Shown here one piece after another: positions 7,893 to 16,582 of a DNA stretch of 64,000 nt (positions are counted from its first letter, which is position 1; each line of letters starts with the position of its first letter). This DNA is from an uncultured Ectothiorhodospiraceae bacterium. Lineage in GTDB: Bacteria > Pseudomonadota > Gammaproteobacteria > UBA9214. Made by a program: the position numbers and the translations under genes. The notes beneath the pieces were generated by a model. It worked only from the letters and a program-made list of their open reading frames with translations, was not told the DNA's origin and ran no database searches. The stretch is from positions 1 through 64,000 of the forward strand of contig CAMYMI010000004.1 of the NCBI GenBank assembly GCA_947259415.1, written 5' to 3'.

Positions 7893-8636
7893 TTAACCGG
7901 TTCCGCACAATTCGTCTGCCAGCTGCTGGGCCTCGGTCAGGTCCAGTGTGCCCTCGTAGAGCGCACGTCCCGTAATGGCACCCATGATGCCTTCATCGGC
8001 CACCGCACACAGGGCACGGACGTCATCGATATTGGTGATCCCACCCGAGGCAATCACCGGTATATGTATGGCCTGGGCAAGTTCAACAGTCGAATCTACA
8101 TTCACACCACTCATCATGCCGTCACGGCTGATGTCGGTGAAGATGATGGCCTCGACACCGTCCTGCTCAAAGCGCTGTGCCATGTCGATGGCCGAATGGT
8201 GAGACAGCTTGGACCAGCCGTCGATCGCCACCTTGCCGTTCTTTGCATCCAGCCCGACAATAATATGACCGGGGAACTCCAGGCACAGGTCGTTGATGAA
8301 ATGCGGTGCACTAACTGCCTTGGTCCCGATGATGGTGTACTGCACACCGGCATCGAGGTAGGCCTGCACGGTATCCTCGTCACGGATGCCGCCACCCACC
8401 TGGATCGGCAGGTCCGGAAATGCCTCGGCAACCGCATTGATCGCAGCCGCATTAACCGGCTTACCGGCAAAGGCGCCGTTCAGGTCCACCATATGCAGGC
8501 GGCGCGCACCCGCATCAACCCAGCGCCCGGCGACTTCCACCGGATCGTCGCCGAACACGGTCTCGTCTTCCATCCTGCCCTGGCGTAGCCGGACACACTT
8601 GCCATCTTTCAGATCAATCGCAGGTATCAGCAACAT
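7893..8636 (-). CDS. hisA: ProFAR isomerase HisA
   Basis: Catalyses the Amadori rearrangement of ProFAR to PRFAR in histidine synthesis. The 247-residue TIM barrel shows [17 protein letters not shown] with the catalytic Asp8. It also has the phosphate-binding [11 protein letters not shown], the second-half Asp in [12 protein letters not shown], and IASGGI. It begins 3 bp after hisH and is followed closely by hisF, the canonical hisBHAF order. Confidence 0.97.
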   Translation of the reverse strand: MLLIPAIDLKDGKCVRLRQGRMEDETVFGDDPVEVAGRWVDAGARRLHMVDLNGAFAGKPVNAAAINAVAEAFPDLPIQVGGGIRDEDTVQAYLDAGVQYTIIGTKAVSAPHFINDLCLEFPGHIIVGLDAKNGKVAIDGWSKLSHHSAIDMAQRFEQDGVEAIIFTDISRDGMMSGVNVDSTVELAQAIHIPVIASGGITNIDDVRALCAVADEGIMGAITGRALYEGTLDLTEAQQLADELCGTG

Positions 8637-8639
8637 GGC

Positions 8640-9287
8640 TCAAGATTCTCCATCCCAACCGACAAAATTGGACAACAGGGCCAGGCCTTCATGCTGGCTT
8701 TTCTCCGGATGAAATTGCACAGCAAACACGTTATCACGCGCGATAACGGATGCGAATTCAATCCCGTATGGAGTGGTGGCTGCCACATCGGCATCCTCCT
8801 GTGGTGCGGCGTAGTAGCTGTGCACGAAGTAGAAACGGCTGCCACTCGTGATGCCCCGCCACAACGGGTGCGCGCGTGCCTGTTCAACCTGATTCCAGCC
8901 CATGTGCGGGATTTTGAGACGCGCGTCATTCCCCGTATCCCTCAGATACGCGGGGAAGCGCACCACCCGGCCGGGAATGATTCCCAGACAGTCAGTGCCC
9001 TGATTCTCCTCACTGGAATCCAGCAGCGCCTGCATTCCCAGGCACACACCCAGCATCGGTTTTGACCGGGCCGAATCCAGGACCACCTGGTCCAGGCCAG
9101 AGCGCTGCAGTTCCGCCATGCAGTCACGGATGGCACCCACACCTGGAAAGACCACCCGGTCAGCCGCCCGGATCGTGGCATGCTCACTGGTCACCAGCAC
9201 CCGATCTCTGCCGGTGACGTGTTCAAAGGCCTTGGCGATGGAGTGCAGGTTCCCCATGCCGTAATCGATAATTGCGATGGAAGCCAT
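8640..9287 (-). CDS. hisH: Imidazole glycerol phosphate synthase glutaminase subunit
   Basis: A class-I glutamine amidotransferase that supplies ammonia to HisF. The 215-residue protein begins IAIIDYGMGNLHSIAKA and has the nucleophile elbow GVCLGMQALL with its Cys. The oxyanion-strand region is PGVGAIRDCM, and the catalytic His/Glu pair lies in VQFHPEKSQ. Its length matches the family. It lies 55 bp after hisB and 3 bp before hisA. Confidence 0.97.
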   Translation of the reverse strand: MASIAIIDYGMGNLHSIAKAFEHVTGRDRVLVTSEHATIRAADRVVFPGVGAIRDCMAELQRSGLDQVVLDSARSKPMLGVCLGMQALLDSSEENQGTDCLGIIPGRVVRFPAYLRDTGNDARLKIPHMGWNQVEQARAHPLWRGITSGSRFYFVHSYYAAPQEDADVAATTPYGIEFASVIARDNVFAVQFHPEKSQHEGLALLSNFVGWDGES

Positions 9288-9342
9288 AATCAGACAAATA
9301 TGCCATAAGCCGGACAGTTACTGTCCTGAAGTCCTGTATTGC

Positions 9343-9936
9343 TCACAAACTCCCTTTGGTTGAAGGCAGGACATCCCCGAGCGCAGGATCGATCTCGAGC
9401 GCCATTCGCATGGCGCGCCCGAACGCCTTGAAGATGGTCTCCGCTATGTGGTGTGAGTTGTCGCCGCGCAGGCAGTCGATGTGCAGGGTCACCTGTGCAT
9501 GATTGACAAAACCCTGGAAGAATTCATGCACCAGGTCGATATCGAATTCGCCCACGCGCGCACGCGGGTAGGCAACATGGTATTCCAGACCCGGCCGCCC
9601 GGAGAAGTCGATGACCACACGTGACAGCGCCTCGTCCAGCGGTACATAGGCATGGCCGTAACGACGGATACCGCGCTTGTCGGCCAGTGCCTGTGTCATG
9701 GCCTGACCCAGGGTAATGCCGATATCCTCGACCGTGTGGTGTGCGTCGATGTGCAGATCGCCATTCGCCTGGATATCGAGATCGATCAAGCCATGACGTG
9801 CTACCTGGTCGAGCATGTGCTCCAGGAACGGCAGACGGGTGTCAAACGAGGCTTTACCCTCCCCGTCAAGATTCAGAGACACCTTGATCCGGGTCTCAAG
9901 GGTCTCCCGACTGACTGCTGCCTCACGCTGTACCAT
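9343..9936 (-). CDS. hisB: Imidazoleglycerol-phosphate dehydratase
   Basis: Dehydrates imidazole glycerol phosphate to imidazole acetol phosphate. The 197-residue protein is the stand-alone dehydratase without the phosphatase domain fused to it in E. coli. The two Mn-binding motifs are visible: [11 protein letters not shown] and, near the C-terminus, [17 protein letters not shown]. It is the first gene of the minus-strand hisBHAF-IE-tatABC run. The 148-bp upstream gap presumably holds the promoter, but I could not pick a convincing -10/-35 pair. hisG, hisD and hisC are not in the window. Confidence 0.96.
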   Translation of the reverse strand: MVQREAAVSRETLETRIKVSLNLDGEGKASFDTRLPFLEHMLDQVARHGLIDLDIQANGDLHIDAHHTVEDIGITLGQAMTQALADKRGIRRYGHAYVPLDEALSRVVIDFSGRPGLEYHVAYPRARVGEFDIDLVHEFFQGFVNHAQVTLHIDCLRGDNSHHIAETIFKAFGRAMRMALEIDPALGDVLPSTKGSL

Positions 9937-10084
9937 AGGTACCTACCATGTCCATAAAATAGATAATAAATTGCACGATCTTCAATCGTATCGAAAAACC
10001 GCAGCGGAGAGAACCGCCAGACACACATTGGCAGCGGTTAATTTGTTGGCTATACAGGTAATTATGACGGTACAGCTGGTCCCT

Positions 10085-10534
10085 TCAGCCTGCCGGGCTC
10101 ACCTCCAGCCAGAAGGTCACCGGACCATCATTGACCAGTGATACCTGCATGTCGGCACCAAAGCGACCACAGCCAACCGGGCTATGCTGCTGTTCCGCCA
10201 TGGCGACCAGCTGCATGAACAGCCGCTCACCGGTCTCCGGATCGGCCGCCGGTGTGAAGCTGGGGCGCATACCACTGCTGGTATCGGCGGCAAGAGTAAA
10301 TTGCGGCACCAGCAACAGGCCACCTCCGCTGTCCTGCAGACTCAGGTTCATCCTGTCCTCGGCATCCGGAAAAACCCGGTAGCCCAGCAGTCGCTCCAGC
10401 AGGCGCTGCACTTCGCGCTGACTGTCGTCGCGCTGCACACCAACCAGCACCAACAGCCCCGGCCCGATCGCGGCAATGGGCTCTCCCGTCACCGACACGT
10501 CGGCCGATTGCACGCGTTGCAGCAGACCAATCAA
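10085..10534 (-). CDS. dtd: D-aminoacyl-tRNA deacylase
   Basis: Hydrolyses D-amino acids from mischarged tRNA, and also glycine from tRNA-Ala. The protein shows the family pattern LIGLLQRVQSADVSV at the start, QFTLAADT with the catalytic-site QFTL, RPSFTPAADP, and the chiral-proofreading Gly-cisPro in NDGPVTFWLE near the end. I place the start at TTG (10534), which overlaps the TGA of pip by three bases and gives 149 residues, the usual size. The longer open frame upstream is only the end of pip read in another frame. Confidence 0.9.
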   Translation of the reverse strand: MIGLLQRVQSADVSVTGEPIAAIGPGLLVLVGVQRDDSQREVQRLLERLLGYRVFPDAEDRMNLSLQDSGGGLLLVPQFTLAADTSSGMRPSFTPAADPETGERLFMQLVAMAEQQHSPVGCGRFGADMQVSLVNDGPVTFWLEVSPAG

Positions 10535-11481
10535 CGGAAACGCAGGGCAAACTGATTGGTCGCAGCCACCAGGGCATCCAGGATACCCGGCTCGGCCGCA
10601 GAATGGCCGGCATCCGCTATAATCTGCAGACGCGATTCCGGCCAGGCGCTGTGCAAGGCCCAGGCCTGTTCTACGGGACACACCACGTCATAACGGCCAT
10701 GAACTATGACTCCCGGGATCCCGTGCAACTTCTCCGCGTTGTTCAAAATCTGGTCCGGCTCCAGAAAACTGTCATTGATGAAATAGTGGCACTCGATACG
10801 CGCCAGGCTCAACGCCGTGTGCGGATTGGCAAAGTGGTTCAGCACGGACGGCTTGGGCAACAGGGTCGAGGCCCGCCCCTCCCACAGGGACCAGGCCTTG
10901 GCGGCTGCCATCCGCACCAGTTCATCATCACCGGTCAAGCGCCGGTAATAGGCACCCACCAGATCATCCCGCTCTTCCGGCGGTATGGTGTGCAGATAGT
11001 CTTCCCAGTGATCGGGCAGCAGGAAGGAGGCGCCTTCCTGGTAGAACCAGTGGATGTCCCGGGGCCTGCACAGAAAGATCCCGCGCAGGATCAGGCCCAG
11101 CACGCGTCCGGGATGGGTCTCGGCATAGACCAGCCCCAGTGTTGAACCCCAGGAACCGCCAAACACGATCCAGCGTTCGACCCCTAGGGCCATACGAATC
11201 GTCTCCATGTCCGCGACCAGGTTCCCGGTGGCGTTCCCTGCCAGCTCGGCATGCGGTACGGAGCGCCCGCAGCCGCGCTGGTCAAACAGGATGATGCGGT
11301 AGACCTTCGGATCAAAGAATTGCCGGTGCCAGGGCTCACAGCCCGAACCGGGCCCGCCGTGGACGAACACTACCGGCAGCCCGTCGGGTCGTCCGCATTC
11401 TTCCACGTAGAGGCGGTGACCGTCGCTGACCGCAAGGGTATGGGTTTGGTAGGGCTCGGCCGGTGTGAATAACTGGCGCAT
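10531..11481 (-). CDS. pip: Proline iminopeptidase
   Basis: A cytoplasmic alpha/beta-hydrolase of peptidase family S33 that removes N-terminal proline. The 316-residue protein shows FVHGGPGSGCEPWHRQFFD, the RGCGRS loop, the nucleophile elbow GGSWGSTL with its Ser, an Asp in HGRYDVVCP, and a His in DAGHSAAEPG. It is translationally coupled to dtd by overlapping stop and start codons. A terminator hairpin at 11541-11563 separates it from the DsrE2 gene upstream. Confidence 0.93.
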   Translation of the reverse strand: MRQLFTPAEPYQTHTLAVSDGHRLYVEECGRPDGLPVVFVHGGPGSGCEPWHRQFFDPKVYRIILFDQRGCGRSVPHAELAGNATGNLVADMETIRMALGVERWIVFGGSWGSTLGLVYAETHPGRVLGLILRGIFLCRPRDIHWFYQEGASFLLPDHWEDYLHTIPPEERDDLVGAYYRRLTGDDELVRMAAAKAWSLWEGRASTLLPKPSVLNHFANPHTALSLARIECHYFINDSFLEPDQILNNAEKLHGIPGVIVHGRYDVVCPVEQAWALHSAWPESRLQIIADAGHSAAEPGILDALVAATNQFALRFR

Positions 11482-11521
11482 GTGTGAAGCTTACCTCTTT
11501 CGTGCGCCCACGATGTACCTC

Positions 11522-11538
11522 CATCCCTGTAGGCAAAA
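11522..11538. repeat. 17-bp repeat abutting a terminator (copy 1)
   Basis: catccctgtaggcaaaa here is identical to 32774-32790. In both places its A-run, which reads as the T-tract on the minus strand, directly follows a strong hairpin. A related string, ctgcagggatgcagga, occurs at 53488-53503. Confidence 0.6.
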
Positions 11539-11540
11539 TA

Positions 11541-11563
11541 AAGGGCGTGCCAGGCACGCCCTT
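11541..11563 (-). terminator. Intrinsic terminator after the DsrE2 gene
   Basis: A perfect 11-bp stem (aagggcgtgcc / ggcacgccctt) with a single-base loop. On the minus strand it is followed by tattttgcc. It lies 29 bp after the DsrE2 stop codon and before pip. Confidence 0.7.
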
Positions 11564-11592
11564 CGGATACCGCGTTTGTCGGCTGCTATCCG

Positions 11593-12207
11593 TCAGATAA
11601 ACAGGCAGACATCGGATTTCTGTGCCACCGGCAGGAATGAGGTCGCACCGACGTAATCCGTGACCTCGGGAATGAAATCATTGCTGTCGAAGCCGAAAAC
11701 ATCGACCGTCATCTGGCAGGCGACCATCTTGACATCCGCTTCGAGACACAACTCACGCAATTCCTCGACCGAGGCTACACCCTTGTTCTTGAAGGTCTTC
11801 TTCATCAGCCCTGTGGCCACCTTCTCGAAACCCGGGATACCGGCCATGATCAGGTTCGGCATGGGCCATTCATAATCCTGGAACCACTTTGGACCAAACG
11901 GCATCTTCATCGGCATGGCCGGATTGCCCAGCGGGCTGATCTCGGCGCTCACATCCTTCTTCAGTAGCAGCAGGCCGTAGAAGGTGAAAAAGATATCTAC
12001 ATCCCAGCCCAGTGCAGCGGCAGTGGATGCCAGAATGAAGGGCGGGTAGGCCCAGTCCAGGGTGCCCTTGGTGGCGATAATCGACATGCTCGGCGTTTTG
12101 GCCGCATCGATTTCTTCCAGTTTCTTGGGTAAAAGCTCATCCAGCTTCTTATCAAGCCACGCATCCAGCTGTGTACTGTCCTGCATACCTTCGGCAGTCG
12201 TTGACAT
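11593..12207 (-). CDS. DsrE2-type sulfur-transfer protein
   Basis: A DsrE/DsrF-like protein (DrsE_2 family) of 204 residues from the ATG at 12207, which has a strong ribosome site (gaggag). After an N-terminal charged helix (LDKKLDELLPKKLEEIDA), the core reads IIATKGTLDWAYPPFILAST, then DIFFTFYGLLLL. It ends with KMVACQMTVDVFGF, whose Cys is the probable persulfide-carrying residue. Members work with TusA and rhodaneses in cytoplasmic sulfur trafficking, especially in sulfur oxidisers. Here a rhodanese lies next upstream on the same strand and a TtcA-like protein beyond it. TusA is not adjacent. The precise donor and acceptor are unknown. Confidence 0.85.
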   Translation of the reverse strand: MSTTAEGMQDSTQLDAWLDKKLDELLPKKLEEIDAAKTPSMSIIATKGTLDWAYPPFILASTAAALGWDVDIFFTFYGLLLLKKDVSAEISPLGNPAMPMKMPFGPKWFQDYEWPMPNLIMAGIPGFEKVATGLMKKTFKNKGVASVEELRELCLEADVKMVACQMTVDVFGFDSNDFIPEVTDYVGATSFLPVAQKSDVCLFI

Positions 12208-12441
12208 AGTTTTATTCTCCTCGTTAGTGCTCCCAGGTCGATCAGCCACCACGGAAGTTCTCAATTACCCTAAAACCAAATCGGGATTAGTTTACAGAGC
12301 CGCGCCTATGTTAAGAGTATGACCTCTTGACGAGGCGCATGTTCGCAGGAATAAAGTAGCAGCTTCGTTGTGGACTCAAGCCTTGTATCCGGGTATGAGT
12401 AGTTTACTATATTTTCCTACAATACAAGGGTCAATTTTCCC

Positions 12442-12867
12442 TTAGCACTGCTCCCAGGGCAGCCCGTGGTGACGCCAACCTCCCACGGTACTGCGGTGAT
12501 GGTGTTCATCAAGTTCCCCTTCAAAGCCTTCATCGATGTTGTAGACCACATTAAAATCATTTTTTATTAATAACTTACCTGCCTCCAGCGAGCGTTTGCC
12601 ACTGCGACAGATCAGCACTACCGGGGCATCACTGTCATGCTCCTCCAGACCGATGCCACCCAGCATGACCTGGCGTACCTCGGTGACAAAATGCGGGTTG
12701 ACGGTCCATTCCGGGGCATCGATCCAGGCCACATGCACACTGCCCCGCGGATGACCAACAAACAGGTACTCCATGCTCGAGCGCACATCGATCAGCACGG
12801 CCCGGGGATCACCCTCGATCAGCTCCCATGCATGCGTCGGAGTGATTGATTGAACTTCGATTGTCAT
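12442..12867 (-). CDS. Single-domain rhodanese-like sulfurtransferase
   Basis: A 141-residue cytoplasmic rhodanese domain. It shows AVLIDVRSSMEYLFVGHPRGSVHVAW at the N-terminal half and the active-site loop LICRSGKRSLEAG with the persulfide-forming Cys. The C-terminus GWRHHGLPWEQC carries a terminal Cys. The start at ATG 12867 follows a good ribosome site (aggcggg). It is separated from the DsrE2 gene by 234 bp, so it may be a separate unit, and it is divergent from the TtcA-like gene across a compact 116-bp promoter region. The likely role is to feed sulfane sulfur into a relay with the neighbours. Confidence 0.85.
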   Translation of the reverse strand: MTIEVQSITPTHAWELIEGDPRAVLIDVRSSMEYLFVGHPRGSVHVAWIDAPEWTVNPHFVTEVRQVMLGGIGLEEHDSDAPVVLICRSGKRSLEAGKLLIKNDFNVVYNIDEGFEGELDEHHHRSTVGGWRHHGLPWEQC

Positions 12868-12926
12868 AGTACCCGCCTCTCTGGTCCTGGTCGCCCCGCT
12901 GGCGTGCCGCCAGGGATGGTACACGC

Positions 12927-12966
12927 AGTATAAACCACAGCCCCTTCAGCTTGTCATGATTTGACA
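12927..12966. promoter_or_regulatory. Divergent control region with TGTCA-N5-TGACA inverted repeat
   Basis: Between the rhodanese (minus) and TtcA-like (plus) genes. A minus-strand -10 (TATACT, at 12927-12932) lies downstream of an inverted repeat, TGTCA at 12952-12956 and TGACA at 12962-12966. That places the repeat near the -35 of the rhodanese promoter and just before the TtcA-like start. It is a candidate repressor or activator site; the regulator is unknown. Confidence 0.35.
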
Positions 12967-12983
12967 GACTTCGGTACTGTGCA

Positions 12984-13721
12984 GTGATGAACAACATCAG
13001 ACCACCCAAATCCCTGCTGCGCCACGTCGGGCGCGCCATTGCCGACTTTGACATGATCCGTAGCGGCGACCGCATCCTGCTGGGATTGTCGGGCGGCAAG
13101 GATTCGCTGACGCTGCTGCATATACTCCTGCATCTGCAGCGCTATTCACCGGTCAGCTACGAGCTTGGCGTGATTACGGTCGATCCCCTGGTGGAGGGCT
13201 TCGACCTGTCACCCCTGGGCCCCTATCTCGCCAGCCTGTCGATACCGTATTACTATGAAGCACAGCCCATCATGGAGCGCGCCAGGGAACATATGCATAA
13301 GGATTCCTACTGCAGCTGGTGTGCGCGCATGAAACGCGGGGTCATGTACAGCGTCGCGCGTCGCGAATGCTACACCGTCCTGGCACTGGCACAGCACCTG
13401 GATGACCTCGCTGAAAGTTTCATGATGTCGGCCTTTCATGCCGGTCAACTCCGGACCATGAAGGCTCACTACCGCATCGATGCCGGTGACCTGCGGGTGA
13501 TCCGTCCGCTGGTTTATGTACGCGAGCGCCAGACGCACGACTTCGCCTGCCAGGCCGGGCTGCCGGTCATCGGGGACAATTGCCCTGCCTGCTTTCGCCG
13601 GCCGACCCAGCGCGAACACATGAAACAGCTGCTCGCACAGGAGGAGGCCGGCAATAAATATCTGTTCAAGAGCCTGCTATCAGCAATGTCTCCACTTTTG
13701 TCTAAGAATATACCTGATTAA
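12984..13721 (+). CDS. TtcA-like PP-loop tRNA 2-thiolation family protein
   Basis: A 245-residue member of the TtcA/TilS adenylating family. The PP-loop SGGKDS is at 36-41, a Cys pair CSWC at 110-113, AQHLDD around 137, and a second pair CPAC at 200-203. These match the three Fe-S cysteines of TtcA, which makes 2-thiocytidine in tRNA. It is shorter than E. coli TtcA (311), lacking N- and C-terminal extensions, so it may be a paralogue with another acceptor. The position opposite a rhodanese and near DsrE2 suggests these supply its sulfur. It starts GTG ATG; either codon may be used. Confidence 0.8.
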   Translation: MMNNIRPPKSLLRHVGRAIADFDMIRSGDRILLGLSGGKDSLTLLHILLHLQRYSPVSYELGVITVDPLVEGFDLSPLGPYLASLSIPYYYEAQPIMERAREHMHKDSYCSWCARMKRGVMYSVARRECYTVLALAQHLDDLAESFMMSAFHAGQLRTMKAHYRIDAGDLRVIRPLVYVRERQTHDFACQAGLPVIGDNCPACFRRPTQREHMKQLLAQEEAGNKYLFKSLLSAMSPLLSKNIPD

Positions 13722-13829
13722 TGGATTAAATTACCACTTTATCTATATATATTTTAATGTGGGATTTATATTCAATAATATGGCAAAAAATATAAAATAA
13801 TTGGAAATAAATACTCAATAATTCATAAT
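13722..13829. other. Strongly AT-rich spacer
   Basis: A 108-bp spacer between the TtcA-like and acyltransferase genes, very AT-rich in otherwise GC-rich DNA. It probably includes the promoter of the downstream gene, but many TATA-like strings make a single call impossible. It contains TTATCTATA (13739-13747), also seen after xthA (40311) and after the PAS-GGDEF gene (51269). Confidence 0.45.
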
Positions 13830-14708
13830 ATGCGCCTGTTACTGATAAAAACCATCCTGACGGTCTGTGCCTACCTGCCACTGCCGCTTATCCATGGCCT
13901 GGGGGTTCTGATCGGCTGGGGCCTGATACTGGTTCCGAACCGGTCACGTCATGACGCGGCCGTCAATATCGGCCTGTGTTTCCCGGAGTTGTCCCGGCGA
14001 CAGCAGCGCCAGCTACTGCGCAGGTGCCTGATTGAGACCGGCAAAACGGCCATTGAGACCAGCGCACTCTGGATCCGCCCAGGTCACAGGGCACTGAAAC
14101 TCATCCGCAAGATCGACGCTACCGGACTGGTAGAGGCGGCAACACGGCATGGCCGCGGCGTGATCCTGGCCACACCCCATCTGGGCGCCTGGGAGGCGGC
14201 CGGCCTGTATTGTGCCGCACACTACAACATGACCTGTCTCTACCGGCCACTGCGCATCCCCGAACTGGAGGACCTGGTACAAAATGCCCGCAGCCGCATG
14301 GGCGCCAACTACGTGCCCACCACGCCCAGCGGCATCCGTGCGCTCTACAGGGAACTGGGGCAGGGAGGAGCCGTGGCCATGTTGCCCGATCAGGAACCAC
14401 ATGCCGGCAACGGGACCTTCGCCCCGTTTTTCGGCATCCCAGCCTACACCATGGTGTTCCTGACCCGCCTGACAAAAAAGAGCCGCGCACCTGTTGTGTT
14501 TGTCTGGTGTGAACGACTGTCCTGGGGGCGCGGCTACCACCTGCATTTTCGTCCGGCACCGGAAGACCTCTACTCGGATGACGCCGTCACGGCGACGGTC
14601 GCCATGAACCGGGCCGTCGAGGGCTTGATCAGAGAATGTCCCGCGCAATATCAGTGGGGCTACCGGCGCTTCAAGACAAGGCCGGAGGGCGAGGCGCCCA
14701 TCTACTGA
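13830..14708 (+). CDS. LpxL/HtrB-family lipid A acyltransferase
   Basis: A 292-residue inner-membrane acyltransferase (PF03279) that adds a secondary acyl chain to the lipid A precursor or a related lipid. The N-terminus is hydrophobic (residues 3-36) as a membrane anchor. The catalytic HX4E motif is ATPHLGAWEAAGLY. YRPLRIPELEDLV and MLPDQEPHAGNGTFAPFFG are typical substrate-site blocks. The gene stands alone, convergent with the TPR-trkH-trkA cluster. Whether it is LpxL, LpxM or an LpxP-like protein cannot be decided from sequence alone. Confidence 0.88.
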   Translation: MRLLLIKTILTVCAYLPLPLIHGLGVLIGWGLILVPNRSRHDAAVNIGLCFPELSRRQQRQLLRRCLIETGKTAIETSALWIRPGHRALKLIRKIDATGLVEAATRHGRGVILATPHLGAWEAAGLYCAAHYNMTCLYRPLRIPELEDLVQNARSRMGANYVPTTPSGIRALYRELGQGGAVAMLPDQEPHAGNGTFAPFFGIPAYTMVFLTRLTKKSRAPVVFVWCERLSWGRGYHLHFRPAPEDLYSDDAVTATVAMNRAVEGLIRECPAQYQWGYRRFKTRPEGEAPIY

Positions 14709-14775
14709 TGTATCGACTGACAGGGACCGATCCTGGTAGTTTGTCTGATAGGAAAAATCTAAGTCCGACAGACTC

Positions 14776-15099
14776 CTAGCCGTCGGCCGCTTTCTGCAAC
14801 CGCCTGAGAAATACCTGCATTTCCTTCGCCGCCTGCTTGTCACCCCTGCGTTCGGCCGCTGCGATGCCTCTTTCATAGGCACTCATGGCCTCCTCCGGTT
14901 TCCCTAGCGCCTGCAGGGCCTTGCCATAGACCTTCCAGGCGGCCGAGTATTCCGGGTCCTGACTGACTGCCTCTGCAAGATGCTCCTCGGCCTGTTTGGC
15001 CTCCCCGTTTCCGAGCAGTGCACTGCCCAGGCTGAAGCGCAGCAGGGCATTGTCCTGGCCTTTTTCCAGCATGGACTCGAGGTTCTCGATCATTCCCAT
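14776..15099 (-). CDS. Small TPR-repeat protein
   Basis: A 107-residue cytoplasmic protein made of about two and a half tetratricopeptide repeats, for example LLRFSLGSALLGNGEAKQAE, then YSAAWKVYGKALQALGKPEE. A positively charged C-terminal helix follows. Its ATG shares one base with the trkH stop (TGATG), so it is translationally coupled to trkH. That suggests a role linked to potassium uptake or simply operon hitch-hiking. No catalytic motif is present. Confidence 0.8.
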   Translation of the reverse strand: MGMIENLESMLEKGQDNALLRFSLGSALLGNGEAKQAEEHLAEAVSQDPEYSAAWKVYGKALQALGKPEEAMSAYERGIAAAERRGDKQAAKEMQVFLRRLQKAADG

Positions 15100-16550
15100 C
15101 AGCGGCGCCAGAATGCACGGGTAAAGAGAATCAACACAGTAAAGACCTCAAGCCGTCCCAGCAGCATGGCAAAACTGAGTGCCCATTTCGCCGCATCATT
15201 GATCTCGACATAGTTGCCGCCCACATTACCAAGCCCCGGGCCCAGATTGTTCATGCATGCGGCAACAGCCGAAAACGCCGTGACCTGATCAAGGCCGGTG
15301 GCCATAAGGAACAGCATGATGCTGACAAAGCTGCCGACGTATGCAGCAAAGAAACCCCACACAGCATTCACCACGCGATCCGGCATGGGTTTGTGGCCAA
15401 CCTTGACCGGTATCTGTGCATTAGGATGCACCAGCCGCATGAGTTCACGCCGGCCCTGCTTGATCAGCAGCACGAAACGGATCACCTTCATGCCGCCGCC
15501 AGTGGAACCGGTACAGCCCCCGATAAAGCTCGCGAATAATAACAACACCGGCAGGAAACCGGGCCATTCGTAATATTCGGATGTTGTGAAGCCGGTTGTT
15601 GTGGCTATGGATACGGCCTGGAACAGGCCGTGATGCATGGCCTCTGAAAAATATACAAAGGTGTGGGTGTAATAGAGGTAGAACACCGTGATGGCGATCA
15701 GTACAGCAATCACACCGAGATAGGCCTTGACCTCCGTGTCCCTGATATAGGGCATCAGGCTAAGGGACCGCCAGGACAGGAAATGCAAGGCATAATTCAT
15801 GCCTGCAAGCAGCATGAAAACAACAGCAATCAATTCGATGGTTGAACTCTTGAAATAGCCGATACTCAGGTCATGGGTCGAGAACCCGCCGATGGCGACA
15901 GTCGAGAAGCTGTGCCCGATGGCATCAAAGATGCTCATGCCCGCCAGCCAGTAACAGGCCCCGCAAACAATGGTCAGTCCCAGATAGATATACCAGAGCG
16001 CCTTTGCGGTCTCGGTAATGCGTGGCGTGAGCTTGGTATCCTTCAGCGGACCCGGGGTTTCCGCACGGTACAGCTGCATGCCGCCGACGCCCAGCATCGG
16101 CATGATCGCCACTGCCAGCACGATGATCCCCATCCCTCCCAACCATTGCAGCTGCTGGCGGTAGAACAGAATCGAGGCGGGCAGTTTGTCCAGCCCGGTG
16201 ATTACCGTGGCGCCGGTTGTCGTCAGTCCGGAAAGCGACTCGAACACCGCGTCAGTAACCGACATGACTGGCCGCTCGGACAGCGCCAGGGGCAAGGCAC
16301 CTGCCAGCCCCAGCATCACCCAGAACAGCACCACCACCAGGAACCCGTCGCGGACGCGCAGTTCCTCCCTGAAGCGATGGGCAGGCAACCAGCACAGCAA
16401 CCCGATCGCAAAGACCAGGGCCGCACCGGTGAGAAACACGTGCATTTCACCGTCGTGATAGAGCCAGGAGACCACGGCCGGAGGCAGCAATGCCACGCTG
16501 AAGACCATAAGCATCAGCCCCAGCAGTCGTTGGATGGATAAGAAGCGCAT
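15099..16550 (-). CDS. trkH: Trk potassium uptake channel subunit TrkH
   Basis: A 483-residue inner-membrane K+ channel with four M1-P-M2-like repeats. Selectivity-filter segments are visible around ESLSGLTTTGATVITG, HSFSTVAIGGFSTHD, SIATTTGFTTSEY and CMNNLGPGLGNVGGNY, with a filter glycine in each. The intramembrane loop region FIGGCTGSTGGGMKVIR, known to gate TrkH, is intact. It follows trkA by 32 bp and is coupled to a small TPR gene downstream. Confidence 0.95.
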   Translation of the reverse strand: MRFLSIQRLLGLMLMVFSVALLPPAVVSWLYHDGEMHVFLTGAALVFAIGLLCWLPAHRFREELRVRDGFLVVVLFWVMLGLAGALPLALSERPVMSVTDAVFESLSGLTTTGATVITGLDKLPASILFYRQQLQWLGGMGIIVLAVAIMPMLGVGGMQLYRAETPGPLKDTKLTPRITETAKALWYIYLGLTIVCGACYWLAGMSIFDAIGHSFSTVAIGGFSTHDLSIGYFKSSTIELIAVVFMLLAGMNYALHFLSWRSLSLMPYIRDTEVKAYLGVIAVLIAITVFYLYYTHTFVYFSEAMHHGLFQAVSIATTTGFTTSEYYEWPGFLPVLLLFASFIGGCTGSTGGGMKVIRFVLLIKQGRRELMRLVHPNAQIPVKVGHKPMPDRVVNAVWGFFAAYVGSFVSIMLFLMATGLDQVTAFSAVAACMNNLGPGLGNVGGNYVEINDAAKWALSFAMLLGRLEVFTVLILFTRAFWRR

Positions 16551-16582
16551 GATTCAATAATACCGACGCAGCACGGGGCAAC

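Noticed and set aside
12961-12966. A perfect TTGACA before the TtcA-like gene
   Set aside because: A -10 at 16-18 bp would fall at or after the start codon. It is better explained as half of the inverted repeat.
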